Shown one piece after another: positions 25,899 through 34,105 of a stretch of DNA of 64,000 nucleotides (positions within the stretch are counted from its first letter, which is position 1; each line of letters begins with the position of its first letter). Position numbers and translations under genes: made by a program. The notes under the pieces were generated by a model. That model saw only the letters and a list, made by a program, of their open reading frames with translations, had not been told where the DNA came from and ran no database searches. Where the stretch lies: contig JBFXJP010000005.1 in assembly GCA_050174775.1 (NCBI GenBank), positions 62,001-126,000 of the forward strand, written 5' to 3'. Origin of the DNA: CAYPGJ01 sp050174775. GTDB taxonomy: Bacteria; Planctomycetota; Phycisphaerae; Phycisphaerales; UBA1924.

Positions 25899-26332
25899 GG
25901 GGCGTGCGCGCGGCGGCGGGAACTGAGAAAATCCCTCAGAAAGTTGGCGGCGGCGATCGCGTCCCGGACGTTCTTCTTTTCCTTTCGGGTGCGTTCTGAG
26001 CCTCTGAGGGCCCATTCCGCTTCCTCACTCGAAAGTCGTTCATCTTGCAGATGGGCCATAAGTCCGGTCCTTGCGCGCAATTTCGCTGCGATATCGCGCG
26101 CAAGTCGAGCTCTCGGTCCCTCGCTGTCGTCCATGTTCAGGGGGAGACCGACGACCAGGTCGGTGGCGCCGTGGTCCTTTGCCGCGCGCACAAGAGCGTC
26201 CAGGAGGGCTTCCCCGTTCCGGTCCGCGATGGGGACGTGGAGCACCTCGAGGGGGAAGACGTGCCCCGTCTCGTCGTCTCCGATGGCGAGACCGGTTCGT
26301 TTGTCGCCCAGATCGATCGCGAGGCAGCGCAG
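25874..26332 (-). CDS. ruvX: RuvX/YqgF-type Holliday junction resolvase homologue, probable CTG start
   Basis: A 152-residue protein if started at CTG 26332-26330. The family N-terminus is then perfect (RCLAIDLGDKRTGLAIGDD), with the first catalytic Asp in AIDLG, then VVGLPLNMDDSEGPRA, QDERLSSEEAE and the final Asp in DAIAAANFL. YqgF-family RNase H-like proteins act on Holliday junctions or in 16S rRNA maturation. ACGAGGG lies seven bases before CTG. The only in-frame ATG is far upstream at 26434, inside nuoH, and would add about 34 residues not in the family; a GTG at 26398 has the same problem. The gene follows nuoH by 16 bases. Confidence 0.9.
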   Translation of the reverse strand: MRCLAIDLGDKRTGLAIGDDETGHVFPLEVLHVPIADRNGEALLDALVRAAKDHGATDLVVGLPLNMDDSEGPRARLARDIAAKLRARTGLMAHLQDERLSSEEAEWALRGSERTRKEKKNVRDAIAAANFLRDFLSSRRRAHAPHDDEAAS

Positions 26333-26348
26333 CGATTCGCCCTCGTGG

Positions 26349-27689
26349 TTAGTGCACCGAGACGACGCCGCGTTCCTCGGCGCCGATGGCCGCGTCACGG
26401 AGCGCGACCGGGTGGGAGGGCGCCGCGGTGACATGCTCGCCCTCGAGCGGTGAGAAGCGCGAGCCGGCCATGGGGACGCGCTTGTTGACGTCGGCCTTCG
26501 GCATGAGCGGCTGGACCGCCAGGACGCCCGCGATGAGTGCGACGTTCATGACGAAGAGCTGCCAGGGCGCCGTCCAGCCCATGTACATCATGAGGGAGGT
26601 GGCGACGAGGAGCACGATGGAGATCGGGATGAGGCCGGCCCAGGCCAGCTTGAGGACCTGGTCGTAGCGGATCCGGGGGATCGTCCAGCGGACGACCATC
26701 GAGAGGGAGATCAGCAGGAGGACCTTCGTGAAGATCGCGAGGAACTTCACGAGCATCGGGCCGATGCCGATCGCTTCGGGTCTCGTCCACCCCACGAACG
26801 GGATGTGGTACCCGCCCAGGAAGAGCACCGCCAGGAGCGCGGAGCCGGTGATCATGTGGGAGTACTCGGCCAGAAAGAAGAGCGCGAAGCGCATCGATGA
26901 GTACTCGGTGTGGTACCCGCCGACCAGCTCCTGCTCGGCTTCCGCGTTGTCGAAGGGAGCGCGGTTCGATTCCGCCAGGTGGCAGGTGTAGAAGAGGATG
27001 GCCGCGAGCGGCATCGACCAGAGGAACCACCCGTTGCGGATCTGGAGTTCGGTGATGGAGTCGAGCTGGAGGGTGCCCGCGAGCAGCACCATGACCAGGA
27101 TGGAGACGCCCAGGGGGATCTCGTAGGAGATCATGCCCGCGGTGCAGCGGAGCCCGCCGAGGAAGGAGTACTTGTTGTTGGAGGCCCACCCGCCCAGGGT
27201 GACGCCGTAGACGCCCAACGAAGCCACGGCCAAGATGTAGATGACGCCGATGTTGATGTCGGCGCCGATGACCTGGGCCCTGCCTGCCTCGACGAGGTGG
27301 AAGCCGGCGAGGGTGATGTCGGGCACCTGGATGTAGCCGCCCCAGGGCACCACGGCGAAGCCGATGAGTGCCGGGATGATGATCGCGATGGGGGCGAGGG
27401 TGAAGAGGGCCTTGTCCGACGAGGCCGGGGCGTAGTCCTCTTTGAGGAGGAACTTGAGGCCGTCGGCAAGGGGTTGCCCGAGCCCCCAGAACCCGAACTT
27501 GATCGGCAGCACGCCGAAGTCAAAGCCGACCCGGTTGGGGCCGATGCGGTCCTGGATATAGGCGGAGATCTTCCGCTCCAGGTAGATGAGGTACGCCACG
27601 GTGATGAGGATCACGTGGACGACGATGACGAGCACGGCGAGCGAGACGAATGTCTGCGCGGGCAGGATGGCTCCGGCGGCGGTTCCCAT
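26349..27689 (-). CDS. nuoH: NADH-quinone oxidoreductase subunit H (complex I)
   Basis: A 446-residue membrane protein with about nine transmembrane helices. It has the NuoH signatures YLERKISAYIQDRIGPNRVG near the N-terminus and ESNRAPFDNAEAEQELVGGY in the middle. NuoH forms part of the quinone-binding site at the base of complex I. It has a C-terminal extension of about 45 residues with RFSPLEGEHVTAAPSHP. No other nuo gene lies in the window, so the subunit is encoded apart from the usual operon, or the rest lies elsewhere. It is divergent from the M32 peptidase gene. Confidence 0.95.
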   Translation of the reverse strand: MGTAAGAILPAQTFVSLAVLVIVVHVILITVAYLIYLERKISAYIQDRIGPNRVGFDFGVLPIKFGFWGLGQPLADGLKFLLKEDYAPASSDKALFTLAPIAIIIPALIGFAVVPWGGYIQVPDITLAGFHLVEAGRAQVIGADINIGVIYILAVASLGVYGVTLGGWASNNKYSFLGGLRCTAGMISYEIPLGVSILVMVLLAGTLQLDSITELQIRNGWFLWSMPLAAILFYTCHLAESNRAPFDNAEAEQELVGGYHTEYSSMRFALFFLAEYSHMITGSALLAVLFLGGYHIPFVGWTRPEAIGIGPMLVKFLAIFTKVLLLISLSMVVRWTIPRIRYDQVLKLAWAGLIPISIVLLVATSLMMYMGWTAPWQLFVMNVALIAGVLAVQPLMPKADVNKRVPMAGSRFSPLEGEHVTAAPSHPVALRDAAIGAEERGVVSVH

Positions 27690-27776
27690 GGGACGTGCAT
27701 CCTAGCGGAGCATGGGCGAGAGGGCGGGACGTAGGATGGGCCCGTCGGCATGGGGGTTCAGAATGGAGGAGCGGAT

Positions 27777-29330
27777 ATGGGAAGCGCGGAACAGGGATCG
27801 AAGTCGTACGTGGAATTGGCGGGGCTGGCGCGCGAGGCCGCGGTCCTCGGCTCCGCGGCGAACACGCTGGCATGGGACCAGGAGACGATGATGCCCCCCG
27901 CGGCCGCGCCCCTCCGAGCGGACCAGCTCAGCGCGTTGTCCGCGATCGTCCACGAGCGTTGGACCTCCCCCCGCATCGGTGAGCTGCTGAGCGCGTGCGC
28001 TGATGAGGCCGCGCTGCGAGACGATCCGGACGCCTCGGCCAACATCCGGGAGTGGAAGCGCGATTACGACCGGGCTCGCAAGGTGCCCACGGCCCTGGTG
28101 GCCGAGTTCGCCAAGACGACCTCCGAGGCCATGGAGGCGTGGAAGCATGCGCGGGCGTCGTCGAAGTACACGGACTTCGCGCCGTGGCTCGAGAAGGTCG
28201 TCACGCTGTGCAAGCGGAAAGCGGAGTGCTGGGGCCCTCCGTCGGCCCCGGCCGGTGGGGGCAAGACCACGCTCTACGACGCGTTGCTGGATGAGTTCGA
28301 GCCGGGGATGACGGAGGCGCAGATCGAGGCGCTGTTCAATCCGTTGCGCACCCGGCTGACGCCGCTGATCGCGTCGATTGCGCAGGCCGTGGCCAAGAAG
28401 CCCGTCGACGAGTCGATCCACGCTGTCCGCGTGCCTCTGGAGCAGCAGAAGGCGTTCAACGGGATGGTGGCGATGCGTCTCGGGTTCGACACGACGGGCG
28501 GGCGGCTCGACGAGTCCGCGCATCCGTTCTCCGACGGCGCCGGGCCGGGGGACACGCGCATGACCACGCGTTATCGCCACGATCACTTCATGGATGCGCT
28601 CTCGAGCACGCTCCACGAGACGGGCCATTCGTTGTACGAGCAGGGGCTGGACAAGTGGGATCGCTTCGGCCAGCCGCTCGCGCAGGCCGCGAGCCTCGGC
28701 ATCCACGAGAGCCAGTCGCGCATGTGGGAGAACTTTGTGGGCCGGTCGCGCGCGTTCTGGGAGTGGGCGCTGCCGGAGGCCAAGAAGGTCTTCGCCCCCG
28801 CGCTCGACAAGCATTCCGTGGAGCAGGCGCATCGCGCGGCCAACAGCGTGAAGCCCAACTTCATCCGGGTTGACTCGGACGAGGCCACGTACAACCTCCA
28901 CATCATGCTCCGGTTCGATCTCGAGCGCGCCCTGTTCACGGGCGATCTCTCGGTGAGGGACCTGCCGGGGGCGTGGAACGAGCGGATCAAGAAGGATCTG
29001 GGGCTCGAGGTGAAGGAGGATCGGCTGGGCTGCCTGCAGGACGTCCACTGGTCGATGGGCGCCATCGGTTACTTCCCCACGTACACCCTCGGCAACCTGT
29101 ACGCCGGGCAGATGTGGGGGCGCATCACCCGAGACCTGCCCGATCTCGAGATCGACGTGGCGCGCGGCAACTTCGCGCCGCTGCTCGGATGGCTGCGCGA
29201 GCACGTCCACACGCCGGGGCGCCGGTGGAGCGCGCCGGAGCTCTGCAAGCGGATCACGGGGAGCGCGCTCAGCCACGAGCCGCTGATGGAAGTGCTCGAC
29301 GGGAAGCTCAAGCCGCTGTACGGGGTGTGA
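27777..29330 (+). CDS. M32 family carboxypeptidase (thermostable carboxypeptidase Taq-like)
   Basis: A 517-residue protein. The start at 27777 has GGAGGAG about seven bases upstream and removes nine residues from the longest frame. The HExxH motif is HETGH (His280, Glu281, His284) in the context LSSTLHETGHSLYEQGL, and IHESQSRMWENFVGRS follows with the third ligand Glu. The HxxRxxT-like DEATYNLHIMLRFDLE stretch is also conserved in M32. These cytoplasmic enzymes remove C-terminal amino acids with broad specificity. The length is normal. It stands alone between divergent nuoH and the convergent signal peptidase gene three bases away. Confidence 0.95.
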   Translation: MGSAEQGSKSYVELAGLAREAAVLGSAANTLAWDQETMMPPAAAPLRADQLSALSAIVHERWTSPRIGELLSACADEAALRDDPDASANIREWKRDYDRARKVPTALVAEFAKTTSEAMEAWKHARASSKYTDFAPWLEKVVTLCKRKAECWGPPSAPAGGGKTTLYDALLDEFEPGMTEAQIEALFNPLRTRLTPLIASIAQAVAKKPVDESIHAVRVPLEQQKAFNGMVAMRLGFDTTGGRLDESAHPFSDGAGPGDTRMTTRYRHDHFMDALSSTLHETGHSLYEQGLDKWDRFGQPLAQAASLGIHESQSRMWENFVGRSRAFWEWALPEAKKVFAPALDKHSVEQAHRAANSVKPNFIRVDSDEATYNLHIMLRFDLERALFTGDLSVRDLPGAWNERIKKDLGLEVKEDRLGCLQDVHWSMGAIGYFPTYTLGNLYAGQMWGRITRDLPDLEIDVARGNFAPLLGWLREHVHTPGRRWSAPELCKRITGSALSHEPLMEVLDGKLKPLYGV

Positions 29331-29333
29331 CGC

Positions 29334-31004
29334 TCAGCGGATGAAGCGCATGCGTCCGAAGTCGGGCACGATGGCGTGCCGCTGGCCGAAGACGTTGGCC
29401 GGGAGCGGCGCCGGGAAGTAGACGAAGAACGCCTTGCCGATGAGCAGGTCGTCGGTGATGACGCCGGAGGGGGTGTCGCCCGCGGCTTTGACCCAGTCGT
29501 TCGGCTCCTCCCAGAGGCGCCCGTCGCGCGAGGAGGCGCTGTTGTCTCCCAGCACGAAGTACTGGCCCTGTGCGAGGCGAGCCGTGCGTGCGGGGTGCGT
29601 CGCGCGGGCCGGGGCGCCCTGCTCGTCGAAGGCGGGGCGGTACCGGATGTCTCGCTCCAGCCCGACGCGCGCGAGGGTGGCGTGGATGGGCCCGCCCTGA
29701 GCCGCGTGCAACTCCCAGCGGACGCGCGTGGCGGGGTAGATGTCGGGGTCGACGAGGGAGACGAACGACTCGTCCTCCTCATCGGCGCGCCCATCAAAGA
29801 GGGTTGTCACGCGCTCCGTGTCGAGCGTGGTCGCGCGCGCCAGCCGTTCGCGCGCATCCCAGTCGTAGACCACACGAACGCGTCGACGATCGCCGACCGC
29901 GAGTTCCACGCTCTGGTCGGCGTGCGCGAGCGACACGCGGGTCGGCACGCCGGGAAGCAGTGATTCCCGATCCTTGAACCGTTTCTCTGCGATCGAGAGC
30001 CATGACGCGTCGTCGTCCGAACGGCGCAGGATGCGGAGCACGAGGGCGCCCGCGCCGTCACGCACGGCCTCTCCCGCGTATGTCCTGCCCGGCGCCTCGA
30101 TCACCCCGCGAACACGCACGTCGGTCTTCGCGTGAACGGTCACGCTGAGTCGAACGTCACCGATGGGATACGCGCCGAAGCGGAGCGGTCCCGCGTCATC
30201 GAAGTCGTCATCGCCGGTGCGCAGTCTCGGCGTGTCGTTGTACGGCTCCGCGTCCGTGATCGGGAACCGCTCCGCGTCCCACTCCAGGCTCATCTCCGCG
30301 GCGCCCGACGCGCGGTATTCCCGCCCGACGCGCTCGAACCCGACGCCAGTCCACGGGCCGATCCACGGCTCGCCCAGGTGCTCGTCGTCGAGGGCCGCCC
30401 ACTGTGAGGAGTAGATCGGCCGCCAGAGCGATTCCTGCAGGCGAGCCGGCTTCCGCGCGATGACCCAGGCCGAGGAGGCATCCGCGCTCGCCTTCGTGAA
30501 CACGTCCCCGTCCAGCAGCAGGACTTGTTCACCGGGCAGCCCGACCAGACGCTTGATGTAGTTCTCTTCCGGGAGTTCGGGGTTCTTGAACACCACCACG
30601 TCCCAGCGCTTCGGGGCGAACACGGCGCCCAGGAACTTCAGCACGAAGATCCGATCCCCCGCCCTCGGCCCATCCACCGGCGTGTCGATCCGCAGCCCTG
30701 AGGAGGGATCGTTGACGATGGCGCGCGAGTCTCTCGGGAGCGCGCGCACGTTGGCTGCGTTCGCCGCCCAGTCGTAGCCCGTCTGGAAACTCCGAGAGCG
30801 CAGGTGCTCGCCGAGGAGTGTCGGCGCCATCGATCCGGTGGGGATCAGGAACGCTTCGGCGACGAACGCGCGGAACACGAGCGTCAGCACGAACGCGATC
30901 ACGATCGTGATCAGGGTGAACTTGATCGACCCGTCCTCGTTCGCGGGCGTGCGCGCCGTCGGCTGGGGCGAGGTGTCGGGAGTCGTCGCGGGCACGAGGC
31001 GCAC
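29334..31004 (-). CDS. lepB: signal peptidase I with a large insertion
   Basis: A 556-residue protein with one N-terminal membrane segment (about 28-48). Catalytic Ser58 lies in IPTGSMAPTL and the general-base Lys151 in NYIKRLVGLPGE. The third conserved box, GDNSASSRDGR, begins near residue 486. The protein is about twice the usual length because roughly 310 residues of beta-rich, charged sequence lie between the Lys box and the last box. The enzyme removes signal peptides from exported proteins at the outer face of the membrane. The GTG start at 31004 is followed by a disordered N-terminus. It lies 24 bases after the PSP1 gene on the same strand. Confidence 0.93.
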   Translation of the reverse strand: MRLVPATTPDTSPQPTARTPANEDGSIKFTLITIVIAFVLTLVFRAFVAEAFLIPTGSMAPTLLGEHLRSRSFQTGYDWAANAANVRALPRDSRAIVNDPSSGLRIDTPVDGPRAGDRIFVLKFLGAVFAPKRWDVVVFKNPELPEENYIKRLVGLPGEQVLLLDGDVFTKASADASSAWVIARKPARLQESLWRPIYSSQWAALDDEHLGEPWIGPWTGVGFERVGREYRASGAAEMSLEWDAERFPITDAEPYNDTPRLRTGDDDFDDAGPLRFGAYPIGDVRLSVTVHAKTDVRVRGVIEAPGRTYAGEAVRDGAGALVLRILRRSDDDASWLSIAEKRFKDRESLLPGVPTRVSLAHADQSVELAVGDRRRVRVVYDWDARERLARATTLDTERVTTLFDGRADEEDESFVSLVDPDIYPATRVRWELHAAQGGPIHATLARVGLERDIRYRPAFDEQGAPARATHPARTARLAQGQYFVLGDNSASSRDGRLWEEPNDWVKAAGDTPSGVITDDLLIGKAFFVYFPAPLPANVFGQRHAIVPDFGRMRFIR

Positions 31005-31028
31005 GATACACGCACACGCTCCGCGCGA

Positions 31029-32390
31029 TCAGCCCTCCCGCGGCGGCTCCGGCGGACGACCGCCGTCACCCCCGTCGGACTCGCCTCCGCCACGCCCCCC
31101 ACGACGACGCTTGCGCCGACGCTTCTTGCCGTCACCGCTGCTCCCCCCCGGCTCGGTGCTCGCACCGCCCTCAGGACCTGCGTTCCCTGCTCCCCCTGCA
31201 TCGCGCGGGGGCCTTGGTGAGGGCGGCCCGCCCTCGGGCTGCCTCGGTCGATCCGGACGCGGCCCGCCCCGTCCGCCGGCGCGCGCGCCGCGCTGGGGCG
31301 GGCGCTCGCGCTGGGACCGCTCCCTGTGCGCATCCTGCTGCTGCTCACGTGTTCGTCCGCCCGACCCGGTGCTGCCGGGCTGTGCGCGGCGCTCGACGCG
31401 CTCCGGTGAGGCGCCGCGCAGCGGGTCCGGCGCCTTCGGTGGCGGCACGGCGTCGGGGTCGCACAGCTCCTCCACGGGGACGGCGATCCGCTTGTCCACG
31501 CGCTCCAGGGCCACGAGGACCAGCTGCGTGAGGATCTGCGAGTCGATCACGATGCCCGGGCCTTCCGCGGTTCCGACGCGCGTCTTGTTCCGCGGCAGGC
31601 GCTTCTTCAGCTCGTCGTATGTTTCATCCTCGTAGCGCAGGCAGCACATCAGCCGGCCGCACCGCCCGGAGATCTTCATCGGGTCGAGCGTGGCCTTCTG
31701 GACCTTGGCGGCCTTCATCGACACCGGCTTGAGCACCTTGAGGAACTGCTTGCAGCAGCAGTGCTGCCCGCATCGCTCGTAATCGGCGATGAGGCGCGCC
31801 TCGTCGCGCGCCCCGACCTGGCGCAGCTCGATGCGTGTCTGGAAGCGGTGCGCGAGCCGGCGCGCGAGCTCGCGGAAGTCCACGCGGTCCGGCGCCGTGA
31901 AGTAGAAGGTGACCTTCTCGCCCCCGAGGATGGGCTCCGCCTCGATGACCTTCATGTCGAGCGCGAGGGCGGCGACCTCCTCGCGCGCCTGGCGCACGAG
32001 GTCCGGGGCCGAGGCCTCGAGGCGCGCCTGGGCGTTCATGTCCTCGATGGTGGCGATGCGCAGGACGCGGCCCTCGGTGAAGAACGGGTAGTCCTTGCCC
32101 CCCGAGTTCTCGATGTACTCGAGCATCTGCTTGCGGGTGACGCTTTTTCCGCACCCGGCGTTGGGACAGGTGCTCGTGAGCATCTCGCCCAGCTCCGTGC
32201 CGCGGTGGGTGCGGACGACGAGCTTGCTCCCGCAGCCGGGTTTCGCTTCTCCGTCGTAGGGGTATTCCCCGACGAAGCGCATGGCGCCGAAGCGAACCAC
32301 GATTGAGGTCGGGGGCTTGAGACGTTCGTACGCCTCGCGGTCAGCCTCGAGAAGGTCGGCCTCGAACTGGGGCAATGGGAAAATGGACAT
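31029..32390 (-). CDS. PSP1-domain protein (RicT/YaaT-like) with a basic disordered tail
   Basis: A 453-residue protein. Residues about 30-300 carry the PSP1 C-terminal domain with the cysteine clusters CGQHCCCKQFL and ISGRCGRLMCCLRYED, as in RicT, which binds Fe-S clusters in a complex that affects RNA processing in Bacillus. A further pair of cysteines occurs in CPNAGCGKS. The last 130 residues are low-complexity, rich in Arg, Gly, Pro and Glu (for example GKKRRRKRRRGGRGGG), much like RNA-binding tails of degradosome proteins. The start is an ATG at 32390. It lies just upstream of lepB. An RNA-related role is an inference from the family and the tail. Confidence 0.88.
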   Translation of the reverse strand: MSIFPLPQFEADLLEADREAYERLKPPTSIVVRFGAMRFVGEYPYDGEAKPGCGSKLVVRTHRGTELGEMLTSTCPNAGCGKSVTRKQMLEYIENSGGKDYPFFTEGRVLRIATIEDMNAQARLEASAPDLVRQAREEVAALALDMKVIEAEPILGGEKVTFYFTAPDRVDFRELARRLAHRFQTRIELRQVGARDEARLIADYERCGQHCCCKQFLKVLKPVSMKAAKVQKATLDPMKISGRCGRLMCCLRYEDETYDELKKRLPRNKTRVGTAEGPGIVIDSQILTQLVLVALERVDKRIAVPVEELCDPDAVPPPKAPDPLRGASPERVERRAQPGSTGSGGRTREQQQDAHRERSQRERPPQRGARAGGRGGPRPDRPRQPEGGPPSPRPPRDAGGAGNAGPEGGASTEPGGSSGDGKKRRRKRRRGGRGGGESDGGDGGRPPEPPREG

Positions 32391-32550
32391 GGGGGATGGG
32401 CGCGCGACAGCACAAGCGTGCCGGAGGGCGTGTTGTCGCTGGGAGAGCGTGTTTTTACGTCCGACCGCGGCCCAGCCCGCCGATCGGGTCCGAACGCGAA
32501 CCCCGCCGAGCCAGCATCGCCCGGCGTGCGATCCAGTCTACAGCCGTGGC
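32391..32550. other. intergenic gap upstream of the PSP1 gene
   Basis: These 160 bases lie between two minus-strand genes. No hairpin with a T-tract was seen. The gap probably contains a promoter for the PSP1-lepB pair. Confidence 0.3.
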
Positions 32551-32892
32551 TTAGCGCCGCGGCCTGCCGCCCTGACCCTTCGCCTCGGCGAAGGCGTCCG
32601 ACAGCTTGAGCACCTGGGCCAGCTCCACCCGGGCGCGGTTCTCCACGCGATAGACCATCAGCTGCTCGCTCCGCGCGTCGAGCACGCAGACGACGTCCTC
32701 GCCCTGGGCGATCTGGGCGTTGATGGCCGTGATGTCTCCGACCACGGCCACGTCGGCCTTGGCTTCTCCGCGCGGGAGCCTGGCGGCCTGCGCGAGGATG
32801 AGCCCGCCCAGCACGAACGCGCTGGCCAGCAGCGCCTGATCCCGATGATGTGTGCGTGCGCGTGTCATGTGTGCTCTCTTGTCGTGGCTCAT
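32551..32892 (-). CDS. small membrane-anchored protein, paralogue of its upstream neighbour
   Basis: A 113-residue protein with one hydrophobic segment (about residues 21-37) and a soluble part with DITAINAQIAQGEDVVCVLDARSEQLMVYRVEN. The pattern (a pair of V/L strands, D-x-x-S/T-x-x-x-L, then Y or R-Y and a DL/LSDAF ending) repeats in the product of 32889-33188, so the two seem to be old paralogues. The ATG start overlaps the stop of that gene by four bases. An alternative start at 32868 lies nearer the membrane segment. Function unknown. Confidence 0.6.
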   Translation of the reverse strand: MSHDKRAHMTRARTHHRDQALLASAFVLGGLILAQAARLPRGEAKADVAVVGDITAINAQIAQGEDVVCVLDARSEQLMVYRVENRARVELAQVLKLSDAFAEAKGQGGRPRR

Positions 32893-33188
32893 CGGCGAGG
32901 GGTGGGGCCAGCGGCTGCGTCGGCCGCGAGGTCGCGGTGCCCGATGGGGATCATCTCCCGTCGGCCGAGGTCGTAGCGCAGGGCGAGCATCTGCATGCTC
33001 GTGCCGTCGACGATGAACACGCCGCGCTCCTGCCCGCCGAGGATCTGCGACGCGAGCAGGGTGTACTGCCCGCGCGGGCGGGGCGCGTTCTGCGCCCCGG
33101 CCTCGGAGGGCCCGAACGCCACCAGGGCGAGCGCCCCGAGCAGCATCGCGTTCAGCAGCACCAGCCCGCCCGATCTTCCTCGACGCAT
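32889..33188 (-). CDS. small exported protein, paralogue of its downstream neighbour
   Basis: A 99-residue protein. The start at 33188 has GGAGG eight bases upstream; longer frames to 33266 lack this support. A hydrophobic segment or signal peptide spans about residues 7-30. The mature part GQYTLLASQILGGQERGVF, followed by a VDGTSMQMLALRYDL stretch, has the same strand-turn-strand layout as the next gene, whose start overlaps this stop (ATGA). Small proteins of this kind could bind a common ligand, but I cannot name a function. Confidence 0.6.
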   Translation of the reverse strand: MRRGRSGGLVLLNAMLLGALALVAFGPSEAGAQNAPRPRGQYTLLASQILGGQERGVFIVDGTSMQMLALRYDLGRREMIPIGHRDLAADAAAGPTPRR

Positions 33189-33262
33189 CGTGCGATCCTC
33201 CATCTCGGCGCCGGACGCGCCGCCGCCCACCCTTCGAACCAATCCCGCGCGCGGTTCCGCTC

Positions 33263-33475
33263 TCAATCCAGGTGCCCGCGCTTGCTCGGGATGATGCTGA
33301 CCACGATCGTCAGGCCGAGGAGCACCGCGATCACCAGGTAATACAGCCAGACCTGCGGGGTGTCCGCCTGCTTGGGCACGGGAGGCGTCGGCGCCTGCGC
33401 CAACGCGCTCGACACCGTTGCGAACAAGCCCAGCGCGGCCCCGGCCATCCGACTACGACGAGGTATGACGCTCAT
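33263..33475 (-). CDS. small exported single-span membrane protein
   Basis: A 70-residue protein with a signal-like N-terminus (about 1-26, ending near SSALAQ), a Pro-rich linker and a membrane segment (about 42-61) followed by SIIPSKRGHLD. Its start overlaps the 3' end of the HYExAFE gene by 23 bases. I have no functional assignment, but the conserved-looking short tail SKRGH is a useful search handle. Confidence 0.6.
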   Translation of the reverse strand: MSVIPRRSRMAGAALGLFATVSSALAQAPTPPVPKQADTPQVWLYYLVIAVLLGLTIVVSIIPSKRGHLD

Positions 33476-34085
33476 GTCGCCCGGACGATACGACCGCCCC
33501 CAGAGGGTGTAAAGCCGTCTCGGGGCCTTCTCCGAACCCCCCGGCAGGCGGGCAGAACGGCTGGCTCAACCGCTCAAACTCCCGTGTCGGCAGGTGCACC
33601 GTCCTCCAACGCGCTGATCTCGTGCGCATCTCCGAGGCGTACGCCCCCAGCGTCACCGAACGCACGGCGTACCACCGCTCCCGGTATGTGAAAACCTCCT
33701 GAAACAGCCCGTCGGGGGGCTGGCCGTCGCACCAATAGACGAACACGAACACCCCGACGTACCCCGCCCCGAAGAGCCGCTCCCAGCACCCCAAGGACTC
33801 CACGTCGTCCAGCGTCACCCACGACTCGAGCCGCCCCACGCCTCTCGCTCGCGGCGCCACCCGTCGCCCCTTCACATCGATCAACAGATTCCCCCCCTCC
33901 CCGTACACCACGAAGTCGAACGACTTGAGCGCGCGCCGACGGAGAGCCCCGTCCTCCGGCGCGCCGAGCGACGCCCCCTCCGGCAGCAACGCCTGGCGGG
34001 CGTCATCCACGCACACGTACGGAACACGCCGACGGCGCAGATAGTCCTCGAACGCCCGCTCGTAATGCCGCCCGCGATCCGACAT
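33453..34085 (-). CDS. HYExAFE-family protein with PD-(D/E)xK nuclease fold
   Basis: A 210-residue protein. The N-terminus has HYERAFEDYLRRRRVPYVCVD, the signature after which this planctomycete family is named. The core then reads SFDFVVYGEGGNLLIDVKGRR, which fits a PD-(D/E)xK site (Asp, then D-x-K), so the site looks intact. The substrate may be DNA, but this is not established. Downstream the chain has WERLFGAGYVGVFVFVYWC. The start was set at the ATG at 34085; a GTG one codon upstream is possible. It follows the pseudopilin genes in the same direction after 20 bases. Confidence 0.8.
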   Translation of the reverse strand: MSDRGRHYERAFEDYLRRRRVPYVCVDDARQALLPEGASLGAPEDGALRRRALKSFDFVVYGEGGNLLIDVKGRRVAPRARGVGRLESWVTLDDVESLGCWERLFGAGYVGVFVFVYWCDGQPPDGLFQEVFTYRERWYAVRSVTLGAYASEMRTRSARWRTVHLPTREFERLSQPFCPPAGGFGEGPETALHPLGAVVSSGRHERHTSS

Positions 34086-34105
34086 CACGCGCCAACTCTA
34101 CCGCG

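Noticed and set aside
27702..29276. Open frame of 524 codons on the minus strand
   Set aside because: Antisense to the M32 peptidase, whose HETGH motif and length are unmistakable.
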